From: Chara braunii
Lineage: Eukaryota > Streptophyta > Charophyceae > Charales > Characeae
Direction of reading: 5' to 3'
NCBI GenBank assembly: GCA_003427395.1
Contig: BFEA01000121.1
Location: forward strand, 1,402,808-1,438,926
DNA length: 36,119 nt
Positions 1 to 10,069 of this stretch are shown in pieces; position 1 is the first letter of the stretch, and each line of letters begins with the position of its first letter. The notes beneath the pieces were generated by a model, which was not told the DNA's origin, ran no database searches, and was given only the letters and a program-made list of their open reading frames with translations. A program made the position numbers and the translations under genes.

Positions 1-769
1 ATATCCAGGGTGATCCAGTGTATGTGAACAGTGAGATGTTTGGGCGCTGAAGTCGCCATAGCCAATTGAGAGTGAACTCGTATCTGAAAGCCATATCTCT
101 GAGCTTTGAGTGGGCGCATGTCGCCAGTATACTGCGTTGCAGTTTACATGCATGAAAAGTGTGTTTGAGAATGAGTCTGATTGCACCTTTTGCATTAACT
201 AATTTGTTCTTTCTCGAAATTTTGAATTAAAAAATACTTTTGAACTCATTACTTCTTTTCAAAATTTCTTTGAAATATATTGAAATTAAGTAATTTTTTT
301 TCTTCGAAATTTCTTTGTCTTTTTCTTTTTCGATGTTTATTGAATACTTTAGCATTAATTCATCTCTTTTCGGAATACCCTTAATTTCTATTCCAAATTC
401 CTTGGAATCCTTTTGCAACTCATAATTACCCCTTTTCCGAAATTTTGAATTCACATTTTGAACTTTGAAATTAATTACTTATTTTTACGAAATTATCTCA
501 AAATTTCTTTTCTTTGCCGACATTTCTTTAAATTCACGTTCGGAATTAATCCCTTCCTTCGGAATTAATTATTATTTTTCCAAAATTTCAACGAAAAATT
601 TTAAAATTCCACCTCCTAATTCTTTTTCTATAATTCGAAGATATTATGAAATTTCACGTAAATAAAATTTGAAATAAATTCAAAATTTATTATTATTATT
701 ATTATTATTTTTACCAATATTTTGAACAATGAATTTTGTAAATCTCTCCTTTGGATCCTTCAAAATTTT
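1..769. other. AT-rich leader-like DNA, no gene
   Basis: From about position 190 this stretch is very AT-rich, dominated by variations of AAATTTC/GAAATTT words and short A or T runs. The open frames in it (up to 75 codons) are low-complexity and look like chance. The same composition resumes after the hAT insertion (1553-1700) and leads straight to the gag start of element A. It could therefore be the untranslated leader of that element, but I find no primer-binding site or LTR end in it. The first 190 bases have ordinary composition and no recognisable feature. Confidence 0.5.
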
Positions 770-777
770 GTTCTACC
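770..777. repeat. left 8-bp target-site duplication of hAT element
   Basis: GTTCTACC at 770-777 is repeated exactly at 1545-1552, immediately outside the inverted termini CAGGGTTGCC / GGCAACCCTG. An 8-bp duplication is the hallmark of hAT-superfamily insertion. Confidence 0.9.
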
Positions 778-966
778 CAGGGTTGCCAGGCCGAACGTAC
801 GGAGGCCCCTAACTGACCCTCGAACGTTCACGCGTTCGGGTCCCCATACGGGGCCCGAACTCGAAGGGGTTCGGACCCCGCCAAAAATTATTTTGGTACC
901 TAAAAATTATTTTTGTTTTTTGAATTTTTTTTTGTGAGTTCTTGGTTATTTAAGCTACCTGCCTGT

Positions 967-1045
967 AAATTTTCAAGGCATTCTGTGAAGCCAAACAATA
1001 ATGAAAAATCGGCAAAGATGGTGGTGTCAAAACCTGCTTGCCCAC
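967..1045 (+). repeat. internal direct repeat of hAT element, copy 1
   Basis: About 79 bp with the order GGCATT, GAAGCC, poly-A, AATCGSCAAAGATGG, TGTCAAAA, TGCCCAC. It matches 1168-1247 with scattered substitutions and a longer A run in copy 2. The core of the transposon is therefore a diverged tandem duplication with a spacer of about 120 bp. Confidence 0.75.
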
Positions 1046-1167
1046 TTACCAATTTGTTTTTTTTCTCTTTTCACTTTTTGTTTTCCTTTTATTTCGGGGC
1101 ATGAAAAAAATTATTATTTTTTCAAACTTTATTTATAGGTTCTATATTATGTGAGATACATATGCAT

Positions 1168-1247
1168 AAAATTTCATGGCATTTGACGAAGCCAAAAAAA
1201 AAATAAAAATCGCCAAAGATGGCGATGTCAAAAACATCCGTGCCCAC
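1168..1247 (+). repeat. internal direct repeat of hAT element, copy 2
   Basis: Second copy of the repeat at 967-1045. Both copies contain a CAAAGATGG core and end in TGCCCAC. Confidence 0.75.
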
Positions 1248-1544
1248 GCAATAATTTCATTCTGGTTTTATTTTTTCTTATTTTCAGTAATATTATTTAT
1301 TTTTCGTATTTGATTTTTATTTCAAATTTGGTAACGAATTTGGATGTACTGTTGAGGCAAAAGTTGTTTAGTTTATTCTTCTACATCACATAAAGTTTTT
1401 TTCAGATTTTTTGGAAACTTTTTTTTTTTTTTTTTTTTTTGGGGTCCTCGTTCGACCGAACGTCCGAACGCGTCGAGAGGGGATCCCGAACGTTCGGGCG
1501 TTCGGGTTCGGGTGTTCGGCCCGTCCCGAACGCCGGCAACCCTG

Positions 1545-1552
1545 GTTCTACC
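1545..1552. repeat. right 8-bp target-site duplication of hAT element
   Basis: GTTCTACC, identical to 770-777, directly abutting the right terminal inverted repeat. Confidence 0.9.
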
Positions 1553-1707
1553 CAAATTAATTTCGAATAATAAAATTCCAATCGAAATAAATTTATTTAT
1601 TCAATATTAATTTCCTACTTTCCAAAAAAAAAAAAAAAATCTTGGCGATTATCTTTATTTTTGAATTTATTGATAAATAAATAAGGGATTGCCCCCCCCA
1701 CCTCCAC

Positions 1708-3506
1708 ATGCCACCACGCCAAACCAAGAACTCCCAACGTGCCGCCGCTGCTGCCGCCACCACCGCTGCTGCTGCATCCTCCACACCCGTTCAGGCCACG
1801 TCCTCCATCCCCTCTAGCCCCGACATGGCCGCATCCTCCATCAACATGTCTGACATCCGCACCGACTCAGTCGATAGCATCGCCCGTAACCTCACAGACG
1901 AACAACCACCAGCAAACACCGCCATCCCCGACCACTCCGCCATCCTCCACGCACTCAACACCCTCCGAACCTCCGTCACCGCCTCTCTCGACGACATAAA
2001 GGCCAACATGTCGTCCATATGCGACCGCGTCACTACGATCGAAGGGACCATCCCCTCCATCACGGTCGTCACCACCGCGCAAACCACTCCCTCCTCCACA
2101 GCACAAACCACTCCATCCTCCACAGCGCAAACCACTCCCTCCTCCACAGCCGCCTCCAGCAACACCCCCCCGCTGACCTCCTCCACTCCTACCACCTCTA
2201 CCACCACATCCACCAACCCTTCAACCTCCACCACTGTCCCGTTCCCTCCACCTCCTCCCTCATCCGGCGCATCCAGCACACCGCCTCATTCCTCGCCCAT
2301 CCACGTCACCCCTCTTCCCCCCCCGCACTCCCAAACCCTCTCCCAACCCATCATGACCACCTCCACCATCCCCACCATCCGTCCCACCTATTCCCAAGTC
2401 ACCTCCGGGGTTTACCCCGCAATGCCACAACTCCCCCCCAACTACGTCCTTGAGGACAACAACCAAATCGACTACACCTGCTACGACACCACCCCCGATA
2501 ACCTCAACTTCAACACCCTCGCGCAGATCGTTCACCGCGACAGGAAATCCCTCGTTCCTTCCGATCTGGCGAAATTATGTTCTTCTCCGGCCTTCCCCAC
2601 GAGGACATTTTCCTCTTCCTAACCCAACTTCAGAACTCTTTTCACCTCCACCACATGCCCCTTGCCCACTGGCTCCCCATTGCCACCTCCCGCCTCCTCG
2701 ACAATGAAGCCAAATGGTGGATGGCTGAAGTTAGCAACCGCCGAGCCTCCGGAGGACCACGTCACACCTTCCTCCAATGGGCCAACCTTCTCACTGCCAC
2801 CTTCCGCCCCCAGAAAACCATTGACGACTACCTTGAACAATTCTGCCACCTCCGCCAAACGAGTCCCACGGACCGCTTCGTCCAATAGGTTCGCTCCCTC
2901 CGCCACCACCTCCCCCACACTGTCATTCCCGACTTTGCGTTCATCTCCCACATCAAACGAGTATGCCACAAGGACCTTGCAACCGCCCTCGCCCACGAAC
3001 CCGACATGCCCCTTGCCGACCTCCTCTCTCGCATGCTNCACCACGATCGACTCCTCCACCCCCAGCACCAGCCCCCACCCGGCACCTCCCGCACCCGCTT
3101 TTTCCACCACATCACCCCCGAAGACACCATCTCCATCACTTCCTCGGACGGGTTCACCACACTTGACCCCGACGCATCTTCCGACTCATTCGACTCTTCA
3201 TCCCTCACTTCCGAGGAACTCGATGTCGTCCAATTCATGAGAATGGAGCATAGAGATCGCAGCTCCCGACCACCCTCATCCACCCCACCCTCCCGCCTCA
3301 AGAAAATCACCCCCGAGGAGTGCACCTACCTCCAAGCAAAAGGGGGTTGCTTCCGTTGTCGCCAATTGGGGCACCAACAAACCAACTGCCCCAACGCCGC
3401 ACGATTCACCCGCCAGTCCGCCTCCACTCGACCCGCAACCTTCGCATCACCACCCTCGGCAAGCGCGGCCCCCTCCTCATCATCAACACAGTCCCCAGGA
3501 CACTGA
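1708..3506 (+). pseudogene. Gag polyprotein of element A (frameshifted, one internal stop)
   Basis: Gag would build the virus-like particle and bind element RNA. ATG at 1708 opens a frame with an Ala/Thr/Ser/Pro-rich N-terminal third, including three tandem AQTTPSST units. The frame changes near 2575. The second frame (2577-3506) has a retrotransposon capsid-like segment with NEAKWW, a FLQWANLLTATF-like stretch and a conserved QF-CHLRQ region. It is interrupted by TAG at 2886-2888 (Gln-Stop-Val context). The frame then resumes without shift through an acidic Ser-rich linker to a CX2CX4HX4C zinc knuckle at 3348-3389. It ends at TGA 3504-3506, although frame-0 sequence beyond it (to about 3716) still looks coding. 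The start was chosen as the first ATG after the AT-rich leader. One base is unresolved at 3038. Confidence 0.8.
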
Positions 3507-4267
3507 CCCGGCATCGACATCGCGTCTGTCGGCCCACCCATCGGTGACGTCCTCCGTCCCACCGATGACCCATATGGCATCGACAATCTGTCGGCCTCCC
3601 CCCTCTCCGGCGACGCCCCCTCCACCGGACGACTCCCAGGCGTCGCAAACGCCTCCCACTGCCTTATGTTCCTCTACCCTTCTTCCAAACCCATCCACTA
3701 TGACCTTCTCCGACGTTGTTGAGGAACAAGCCCGACACGATCGGCTTGTCCGCTTAGGCAACGAACAACGCCGCCTCAACACCATCATCTCCACCGCCAA
3801 CTCATCTCGTTTCCACCTCAATTCATCACTGCCACCCTTGGTGCGTCTACAACTAAGTTTCGGGCCCTCCTCGACATTGGAGCCACCGGTAACTTCATCA
3901 CCGACGCGTGTGTAAGCCGGTCTTACCTCTACCGGTTATGACTCCCCGATCACGATTCGCCTAGGGGACAAAGACACCGCCGTCGTAGTAGACCGCACGG
4001 TTCCCGATACCACCATGACCGTCGAAACCCTCCGCAGTCAGGTCTCGTTTGATGTCATGCACTTGATGTGCGACATCGTCTTAGGAACCCCGTGGCTGGA
4101 CCGCTACATGCCATACGCATTCCACCCCAACTTCCTTCGCCTCACCAACCCCCCTGACACAACCATCGATGTCCCCTATCTCCCATATCCCACCTTCCAA
4201 GACTTTGTCACCCCGCACCAATTCCTCCACATGGCTCGCCTAAACCCCGACTCCGCCTACTACTGTC
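3507..4267 (+). pseudogene. aspartic protease region of element A (broken)
   Basis: Retroelement protease cleaves Gag-Pol. The stretch ...KFRALLDIGATGNFI reads in frame from about 3810, with the presumed catalytic Asp codon at 3873-3875. The family motif is D-S/T-G-A; here the second residue is Ile (DIGAT), so the active-site triad looks damaged. The frame meets TGA near 3940 and resumes one base later as an ITIRLGD-type beta strand, then VETLRSQ and ILGTPWLDRY, the usual C-terminal ILGxxWL half of these proteases (ORF from 4015). Upstream (3507-3830) short coding-like pieces alternate between two frames. Call rests on motif order; activity is not expected. Confidence 0.72.
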
Positions 4268-5775
4268 TTGTCCTTGATTGCGAAAGTCCCAAGGACTTAC
4301 TCCCGACCGACAAACCCGATCAAGCCTCCCTCCAACCACGCCATCACCTCAATCCTCGACGAGTTCAGGGACATCTTTCCCGAGTCCTTACCCGCTGGAC
4401 TACCTCCGGATCGTGACGTATCGCATACCATCGATTTGGAACCCGAACATTCTCCACCTTGCCGCCCTCCATACCAACTCTCTGTCCCCGAAGCCGAAGA
4501 AATGAAACGGCAACTCGGTGAACTCCTTGAAAAAGGGTTCATTACGCCAAGTTCATCTCCCTTCGGAACCAACTGCCTTTTCGTCAAGAAAGGTGGAACT
4601 TCGGAACTCCGCATGTGCACAGACTACCGCGCCTTGAACTGGATCACGATCAAGAACAAGTACCCCCTACGTCGGATTTCCGAGCTCCTTGATCGTCTCC
4701 GTGGAGCCAAGTACTTTACCAAGATCGACCTTCGCAGTGGCTTCCACCAGATCCGTATCCGCAAGGAGGACACCCACAAGACCGCCTTCCGCTCTCAGTT
4801 CGGGCACTACGAGTTCCTCGTCATGCCATTCGGACTCACCAATGCCCCCGCTACCTTCCAATCTACCATGAACCACATCTTCCGCAACCTCCTCGAAGTC
4901 TGTGTCGTCGTCTACCTTGATGACATCCTTGTCTTCAGCCCCACCTTCGAGTCCCACCTTCAGCACCTCCGCCAAGTCCTCTCGATCCTCTGAGAGCAAA
5001 AATTCCCGCCAAGCTCAGCAAATGTACGTTTGCCGCTTCGAGCGTCGAATACCTCGGCCATATTGTCTTCGCTGAAGGCATCCGCATGGACCCCTCAAAG
5101 GTCACAACCCTCGTCGAGTACCCCCCACCCAAAACCCTCCTCCAACTTCGTTCCTTCCTCGGCCTTGCCAACTATGACCGTCCGTTCATTCGCAACTTTT
5201 CAGAGATCTCTTACCCTCTCCACGAACTCACCTGCAAGGACGAGCCCTTCCATTGGAACGATCGCCGCCAATACGCTTTCGACTTACTCAAGCAAACCAT
5301 CACCACGGCCCCTGTCCTCAAGATCACCGACCCCACTCGCCATTTCTATGTCACCACTGACGCCTCCGACTTTGCCATCGGAGCTGTACTGTCCCAACAT
5401 TTCCCCAACGACACCGCCGAGACCCCCTCCATCAAGGACTCACCCACTCACCCCGAGGCTCCACCTGGCGAATACCCCATCGCCTTCGCAAGCAAGAAGC
5501 TCCTTCCCGCGGAGATGAATTACCCCTCCAACGAGAAGGAACTCCTCGNCGTGATTCACGCCCTCACAGTCTGGCGCCCGTACCTCGACGGACAATACTT
5601 CACCATCCGCACTGACAACACCATCGTCTCCTCCATCCTCTCCAATAAAGATATCACTCCACTCCAAGCCCGCTGGCCAGACTTCCTTGCCCAGTTCACA
5701 TTCACCATTTGTCATACCCCCAGCAAAAGCAACCGCGTTGCGGATGCCCTCTCTCGACGACCCGACCACAAGCCC
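4268..5775 (+). pseudogene. reverse transcriptase and RNase H of element A (one frameshift)
   Basis: RT copies element RNA to DNA and RNase H removes the template. The first frame (4268-4993) contains the Ty3/gypsy RT landmarks: EFRDIFPE linker, [47 protein letters not shown] and the catalytic YLDD at 4913-4924. It stops at TGA 4991-4993, and the sequence continues one frame over as AKLSKCTF...VEYLGHIV, so one base is missing or extra near 4985. The second frame (from about 4990; ATG at 5086) holds the thumb and RNase H with TTDASDFAIGAVLSQ, NEKEL and RTDN, ending in NRVADALSRRP. One unresolved base lies at 5549. The catalytic residues appear intact, so the frameshift is the main visible lesion. 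Confidence 0.88.
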
Positions 5776-7268
5776 CCCGAGAAAGTCTACGCCGCCATGA
5801 CTCATATTCAACTCCTTCCACCACTTCATCATCGATACACCCAAGGCTATCTCTCCTGCTCAGACTTCGCCACCATTTACAACAAGCTCCGCGATCTTGA
5901 CCCAGTTCCCGACTACTCCCTCCACAACAATCTCCTCTACATCGATACCAAACGCACTTGCCGACTTTGCATCCCCGACGCCAAGACAGCAGGACATCTC
6001 GATTTCCAGAAAACCTTCGACACCATCTCCCGCTACTTCTACTGGCCTTCCTTACTCGCCGATGTCAAGGCATACATTCGCTCATGCCCCACGTGTCAAG
6101 CTGTCAACCCCTCAAACCGGGCCAAACCTGGCAAGCTCCAATCATTGCTCATCCCAACTCACCGGTGACAGTCCATCTCCATGGACTTTGTGTGCGGCCT
6201 CCCCAAGACTGACCGCGGGCATGACTGTCATTGTCGGCCGCTTGACCAAACGTGTCCACTTCGTCCCTTGCGCGACCTCGCACAATGCCAAAGACGTCGC
6301 CACACTCTTCTTCGCCCATGTTGCTCGCCATCACGACCTCCCCGAGAACATCATTAGTGACCGTGATCCTCGCTTCCTCTCACAATTCTGGAAACACCTC
6401 TTCACGTCCTACAGAACCACGCTCAAGTATAGCACTGCATTCCACCCACAGACTGATGAACAAACAGAGAAGATGAACAATACACTCCAAAGAATCCTGC
6501 GGAAGTATTGTCATCCACACCAACACGATTGGGATCTGTTGCTCACAGCCGTCGACATTGCCTACAACAACGCCGTCTGCCCTTCCACCTGCATGTCCCC
6601 ATTCTACCTCGACCTGGGGCCTGGGCTACCACCCTCGCTTGCCCTCTGACTTCTTGCTCCCTTCGCAGCTTAACCCATCCACCCCCTGCCCCTCTCTCAA
6701 TGAATGGGTAGCAACAATGAAAAGACTCCTGAGAGAAGCCTCCGAAGTCATTGAGCGAACCCAAGAACAACAAGCCAACAAGACTAACAAACATAGACGT
6801 GACGTGTCATTCAAAGTAGGGGACAAAGTCGGGCTCTCCGCCAAACGCTTCGAACCCGAACACGGTTTGTCCAAGAAACTCTCCAACAAATGGCTCGGTC
6901 CCTTCCCCATCATTGAACAAACCTCCCCTGTCAACTACAAACTCGAACTTCCCCCTGACATGAGTCGTGTCCACCCAGTCTTCCATGTCGAGTACCTAAA
7001 AGAATACCATGAATCCCCGCTCCAATTCGCCGACCGCCCATATCCTAGACCTCCACCAATCATGCTACCCACAGGACCTGAATTCGTTGTCGAAACCATC
7101 ATCGGCCGACAAACCACTCAGGTATCTCATCATCCGGAACCAATCACTGAATACAAAGTCAAATGGACCGGATACCCCGACGAAGAATCTACATGGGAAC
7201 CTCTCTCTAATCTTAAGAACGCCATGAAACTTGTCCGCGCCTATGATCGTGCTAATCCTACGTCCTAG
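5776..7268 (+). pseudogene. integrase with GPY/F and chromodomain of element A (frameshifts, stop)
   Basis: Integrase inserts the cDNA. The zinc region (about 5950-6100) has GH and CPTCQ of the HHCC motif, but the position where the first His is normally found reads Pro (IPDAKTAGH). A TGA at 6166-6168 replaces a likely Trp just before QSISMDF, and the frame changes near 6215. The DDE core continues (ISDRDPRF; TDEQTEK, where Gly of the usual DGQTE is Glu). It changes frame again near 6600-6640 and runs to TAG 7266-7268. The last frame carries KWLGPFPI (GPY/F module) and a chromodomain at about 7080-7250 with EYKVKWTGYPDEESTWEP. Chromodomains bind modified histone tails and guide chromovirus integration. 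Strong family call; not functional as assembled. Confidence 0.86.
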
Positions 7269-8378
7269 ATACCTATATCACTATGGCATAAGCCCCCGCT
7301 AAACCCTTGCAACCCTGCTCTACACACACCCTTGAACCCAGTCCACCCTTCCCTTGACCCTCATTCCTGATGTCTGATATGCCCTTGCCCTCGCCTAGCC
7401 TTGTCCCATCTGTCCTCTCCACTACCTTGTCTCTCTTGTCCAATGCTTGTGAACTTGCGTGACGCCGGCGATAAAGGATCTAATGGCAAGCGCACGAGGA
7501 CGATGGCCTGCTGCCTCACTGTTCATGGAGATTATGCAGCTGGTTTGGCCACCATGCTGTTTCATCGGCCGGCATCCCGACTCGCGGACTTACTGGAGCA
7601 GCAACTTGTGACATGGATCTTTGCATCAGTCTGCGACTTCCTTTCTTCCAGATTAGACCTCATTGCAGTTCGTGTACCGGATGCCCCCTAGCACTTGGAC
7701 TTTGACACTTGAACTACTACTACACTTCTTGGACTTCTACCTATCTCAGCTGCTGAAGACCGCTTCTACCACCTACTCCAAAGACCTGATCAAGACCACT
7801 GCAGACCCCCTTTCAAGACACTTGGACACTTTGTTCCTACATGAGATTCTGCTTCCGACTCCTTCGGACACACCAGCCTTTGCATCCTGAACAAACATTT
7901 TCATTTTTATTTTTCCGACTTTGACAACCCTGTAGAACATCATTAGCAGATCCCTGTTTCCCTAACCATTGTTTCCCGTACCCACTAGAACATTGATAGA
8001 CATCCCCTGTTCCCCTGACCATTGTTTCCCTTACCCAGTAGAACTTCAATAGAAGTCCCCTGTTCCCTGAACTTTGTTCCCCCTTAACCTATAGCAAACC
8101 ATGCAGTCCCCTTAGTCCATCAGTAGGACTACCCTGTTCCCTGTCGTCCCTATAGTTCATTTGTAGGACTACCCTATTCCCTGCAACCCCCATAGTTCAT
8201 CAGTAGGACAACTCTGTTCACCGGTACCAAACCCTGTTCCCTCTTACTCACGCAGCCCATGCCACCCACATTATACCCCTCTTCCCTTTCGACTTGTTAA
8301 CCAGTGATCGGCCCCGTCCCGTCCTTCACATATTTCAGCATTGCTTCATGATTTCTGGCAGCCGGGACGTTGCCTTCT
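7269..8378 (+). other. 3' untranslated region of element A, no gene
   Basis: C/T-rich sequence between the chromodomain stop and the polypurine tract. Small frames of 60-96 codons occur but show no family motifs. The right half contains imperfect short repeats. Position and length fit a long 3' untranslated region of a chromovirus. Confidence 0.6.
7940..8215 (+). repeat. imperfect minisatellite in the 3' region of element A
   Basis: At least five degenerate units built on CCCTGTTCCCTGA-like and AGTWGGAC/ACTAGAAC-like words follow each other (for example around 8000, 8057, 8128, 8168 and 8210). Spacing varies from about 40 to 70 bp. Such arrays are common in the untranslated part just upstream of LTRs. 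Confidence 0.55.
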
Positions 8379-8393
8379 AGAGAGAGGGGATAG
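8379..8393 (+). promoter_or_regulatory. polypurine tract of element A
   Basis: AGAGAGAGGGGATAG directly precedes TGTTACG at 8394. A purine run abutting a TG dinucleotide is the plus-strand primer site expected at the 5' edge of a 3' LTR. Confidence 0.72.
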
Positions 8394-8869
8394 TGTTACG
8401 GACTCCGCCAGGGCTCAATCCTTGGTCTATCTTTTTGCTGTTTCGGCTGCATCTCGTTCTCGGCCTGGCACCCTTTTTCCAAACCCCTCCTTTGGTACCG
8501 TAGGATTTTGGACAACTGGCGCCATGCTGCAATTCGGGCGCCACTTTCAAATACCGCATTTTTCAGTTCTGCCCACAGAAATGCCCCTGGTACCGTACGT
8601 GTCACCGGTACTTATACCGGCTCCCCATACGGTATGGGGACCAGTCTCGTACCAGTTTTCTGCTGCCATGCTCGTACTCAGTGTGACTTGCTGTTTCGGC
8701 ATTCGGGATCCAAGACTTCGACTTTGTGCCTTGCCACTGTGTCTGCGTCCTACCCTCAGTCCGAGTCAGTCGTGTCGAGTGAGTGAGAGTGTGTGTGTGC
8801 GCTCTCACTCTCTCCCTCTCTCTCTCCTCTCCCTCGGCTCACCCTCAGCCTCACACCCATCACAGGTAA
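8394..8869 (+). repeat. 3' LTR-like sequence of element A (end uncertain)
   Basis: Starts TGTTACGGACTCC immediately after the polypurine tract. It includes GT/CT-rich microsatellite-like sequence at 8776-8836 and may end at CATCACA (8864), about 471 bp. The next repeat begins at 8870, so the LTR may instead be truncated by it. No second copy is present in the window, so its true end cannot be set. Confidence 0.55.
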
Positions 8870-10067
8870 TGTAATGACCTGCCAAACACGGACTGAGACA
8901 CACAACTGATTTCTGAGTTTTGCTCATGGAATGTATGCCTTATTGAGTTTCCCGCTTGTTGCTGAGTTTTCTAAGTCTGTGTGGGTGGGTGCTTGCTGGT
9001 TTCCATGCCTGTCTGAGTGCTTGTCGGCTTGAGTGTGTGTGTGACCCACAAGGGCACTCGTTTGTTCGGAAGGCCCGAAGGGTCTGTACTTACCTGTGGC
9101 TGTGACATTGAGGGTTGCAGCGGGGAACACTCAAGTGGCGGGGAAAGAGGCCCACAACACTTAGAACAACGGAAAACACTCAAGTAGCAAGTAGGCCGGT
9201 ACCACACCAAGTAAAGGTAGATGTGCCGGGTACTCAGCCGAGCAGAAGAAGACAAAAGTTGGCATTTTTAGAGGCCCAGTAGTTGTAGGCTAGGTCTAGG
9301 CGGGTACCAGTCCAAGCAGTCTGAGTTCAGGGCCTGTACTAGCAATATCAGAGTCTGCAATGATGTTTCCCTCCGAAAGGGAGGTGGTACCGGTTGCTTG
9401 GAGGCCGCGCGGCCTAGGAAGTCACTCGCCAAGAGGCAAGCAGGTCGCTATATCTCCAGGAGGAGCAAGGTGCTCCTTCTCATTATCGATGTGCAAGTTT
9501 GGCGACACACTGATTGGAGCGCTGGCTGGAGTAGCGCTAGCTTGGAGCAGTGCTGCAGAGGCGGAGCAAGGGCAGGAGGAGGAAGAAGACTAGGACTAGG
9601 AGGGATTAGCGCCAGTGGTACTTACCTGGCTATTGTGGATACCATCTTCATCACCTTGGTGGGTGCTACATCTGGAAGGCCCCCGTTGGGGTAGAGTTGC
9701 ACCAAGAAGCTTCGAGGCGGAGTCAGGCATGGCGGCCTGAGCTAGAGCAGCTATAGCTGCCTTGTGTTGCCTGCGGACCTCATGTGATGCCTGCAATAAA
9801 AGAGGGATTCAGACATTGATTCTGGTTCAGCCATTCAACATTATGATTATTATTTCTTGTTTGAATAAGAGGGAAGGAGATAAGGAGGAGGAGAGTGGTT
9901 GGCAAAGAAGAAGGGAATTATTATTATTATTTCTTCTTCTTCCTTCTTTCATCTTCTTCTTCTTCTTTCCCTCTCTCTCCTCTCAAGTTCATTCATTTCT
10001 TTTTGCAATTGGACGATATTGTACTTTCTGATGAATGTGTACTTCGAAATTGGCCAGGATCATAACA
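8870..10067 (+). repeat. LTR-like repeat copy 1 (about 1.2 kb)
   Basis: Begins TGTAATGACC and ends CATAACA, the TG...CA ends of an LTR. It shares long stretches with 10070-11420 (same strand) and with the reverse complement of 12860-14096. For example, GCAATGATGTTTCCCTCCGA occurs at 9357-9376, 10560-10579 and, inverted, 13568-13587. It has a TATA-like GCTATATC at 9447-9454, AATAAA near 9796 and a CT-rich block at 9940-9985 before the 3' end. No internal domain follows; copy 2 starts two bases later. Confidence 0.75.
9447..9454 (+). promoter_or_regulatory. TATA-like box in LTR copy 1
   Basis: GCTATATC, conserved at the same relative place in copy 2 (10651-10658) and, inverted, in copy 3 (13490-13497). 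Conservation among diverged copies supports a promoter role. Confidence 0.45.
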
Positions 10068-10069
10068 CT

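Larger units (their letters stand above)
778..1544. mobile_element. non-autonomous hAT-type transposon (MITE-like), 767 bp
   Basis: The element begins CAGGGTTGCC (778-787) and ends GGCAACCCTG (1535-1544), a perfect 10-bp terminal inverted repeat. It is bounded by an identical 8-bp duplication. CAGGG-type ends with 8-bp duplications are characteristic of hAT transposons. The two subterminal zones (about 788-878 and 1447-1535) are GC-rich and packed with CGAACG/CGTTCG words on both strands, as expected for subterminal transposase-binding repeats. The core is AT-rich with a T run at 1419-1440 and an internal duplication. No transposase frame exists; the longest frames are about 60-70 codons of simple sequence. 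It must be mobilised in trans, if at all. The perfect ends and duplication suggest an insertion younger than the decay of element A next to it. Removing it leaves one GTTCTACC joining AT-rich flanks. Confidence 0.88.
1708..8869 (+). mobile_element. element A: degenerate Ty3/gypsy chromovirus-type LTR retrotransposon
   Basis: Coding domains lie in the Ty3/gypsy order: gag with capsid-like region and CCHC knuckle, aspartic protease, RT with YLDD, RNase H, integrase (zinc region, DDE core, GPY/F) and a C-terminal chromodomain. These are followed by a 1.1-kb untranslated region, a polypurine tract and an LTR-like start TGTTACG at 8394. Domain order with integrase last plus a chromodomain places it among chromoviruses. 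It is not intact: I count at least six frame changes and several stops, and single ambiguous bases at 3038 and 5549. The 5' LTR and primer-binding site are not visible. They may lie left of the window or within unrecognised AT-rich sequence. C-rich third positions are strongly preferred in the coding part, unlike the AT-rich flank. Confidence 0.88.

Noticed and set aside
1739-3325. Several 80-165 codon frames overlapping gag A on both strands
   Set aside because: Shadows of the C-rich gag coding sequence; only the frame with the capsid-like region and CCHC motif is retained.
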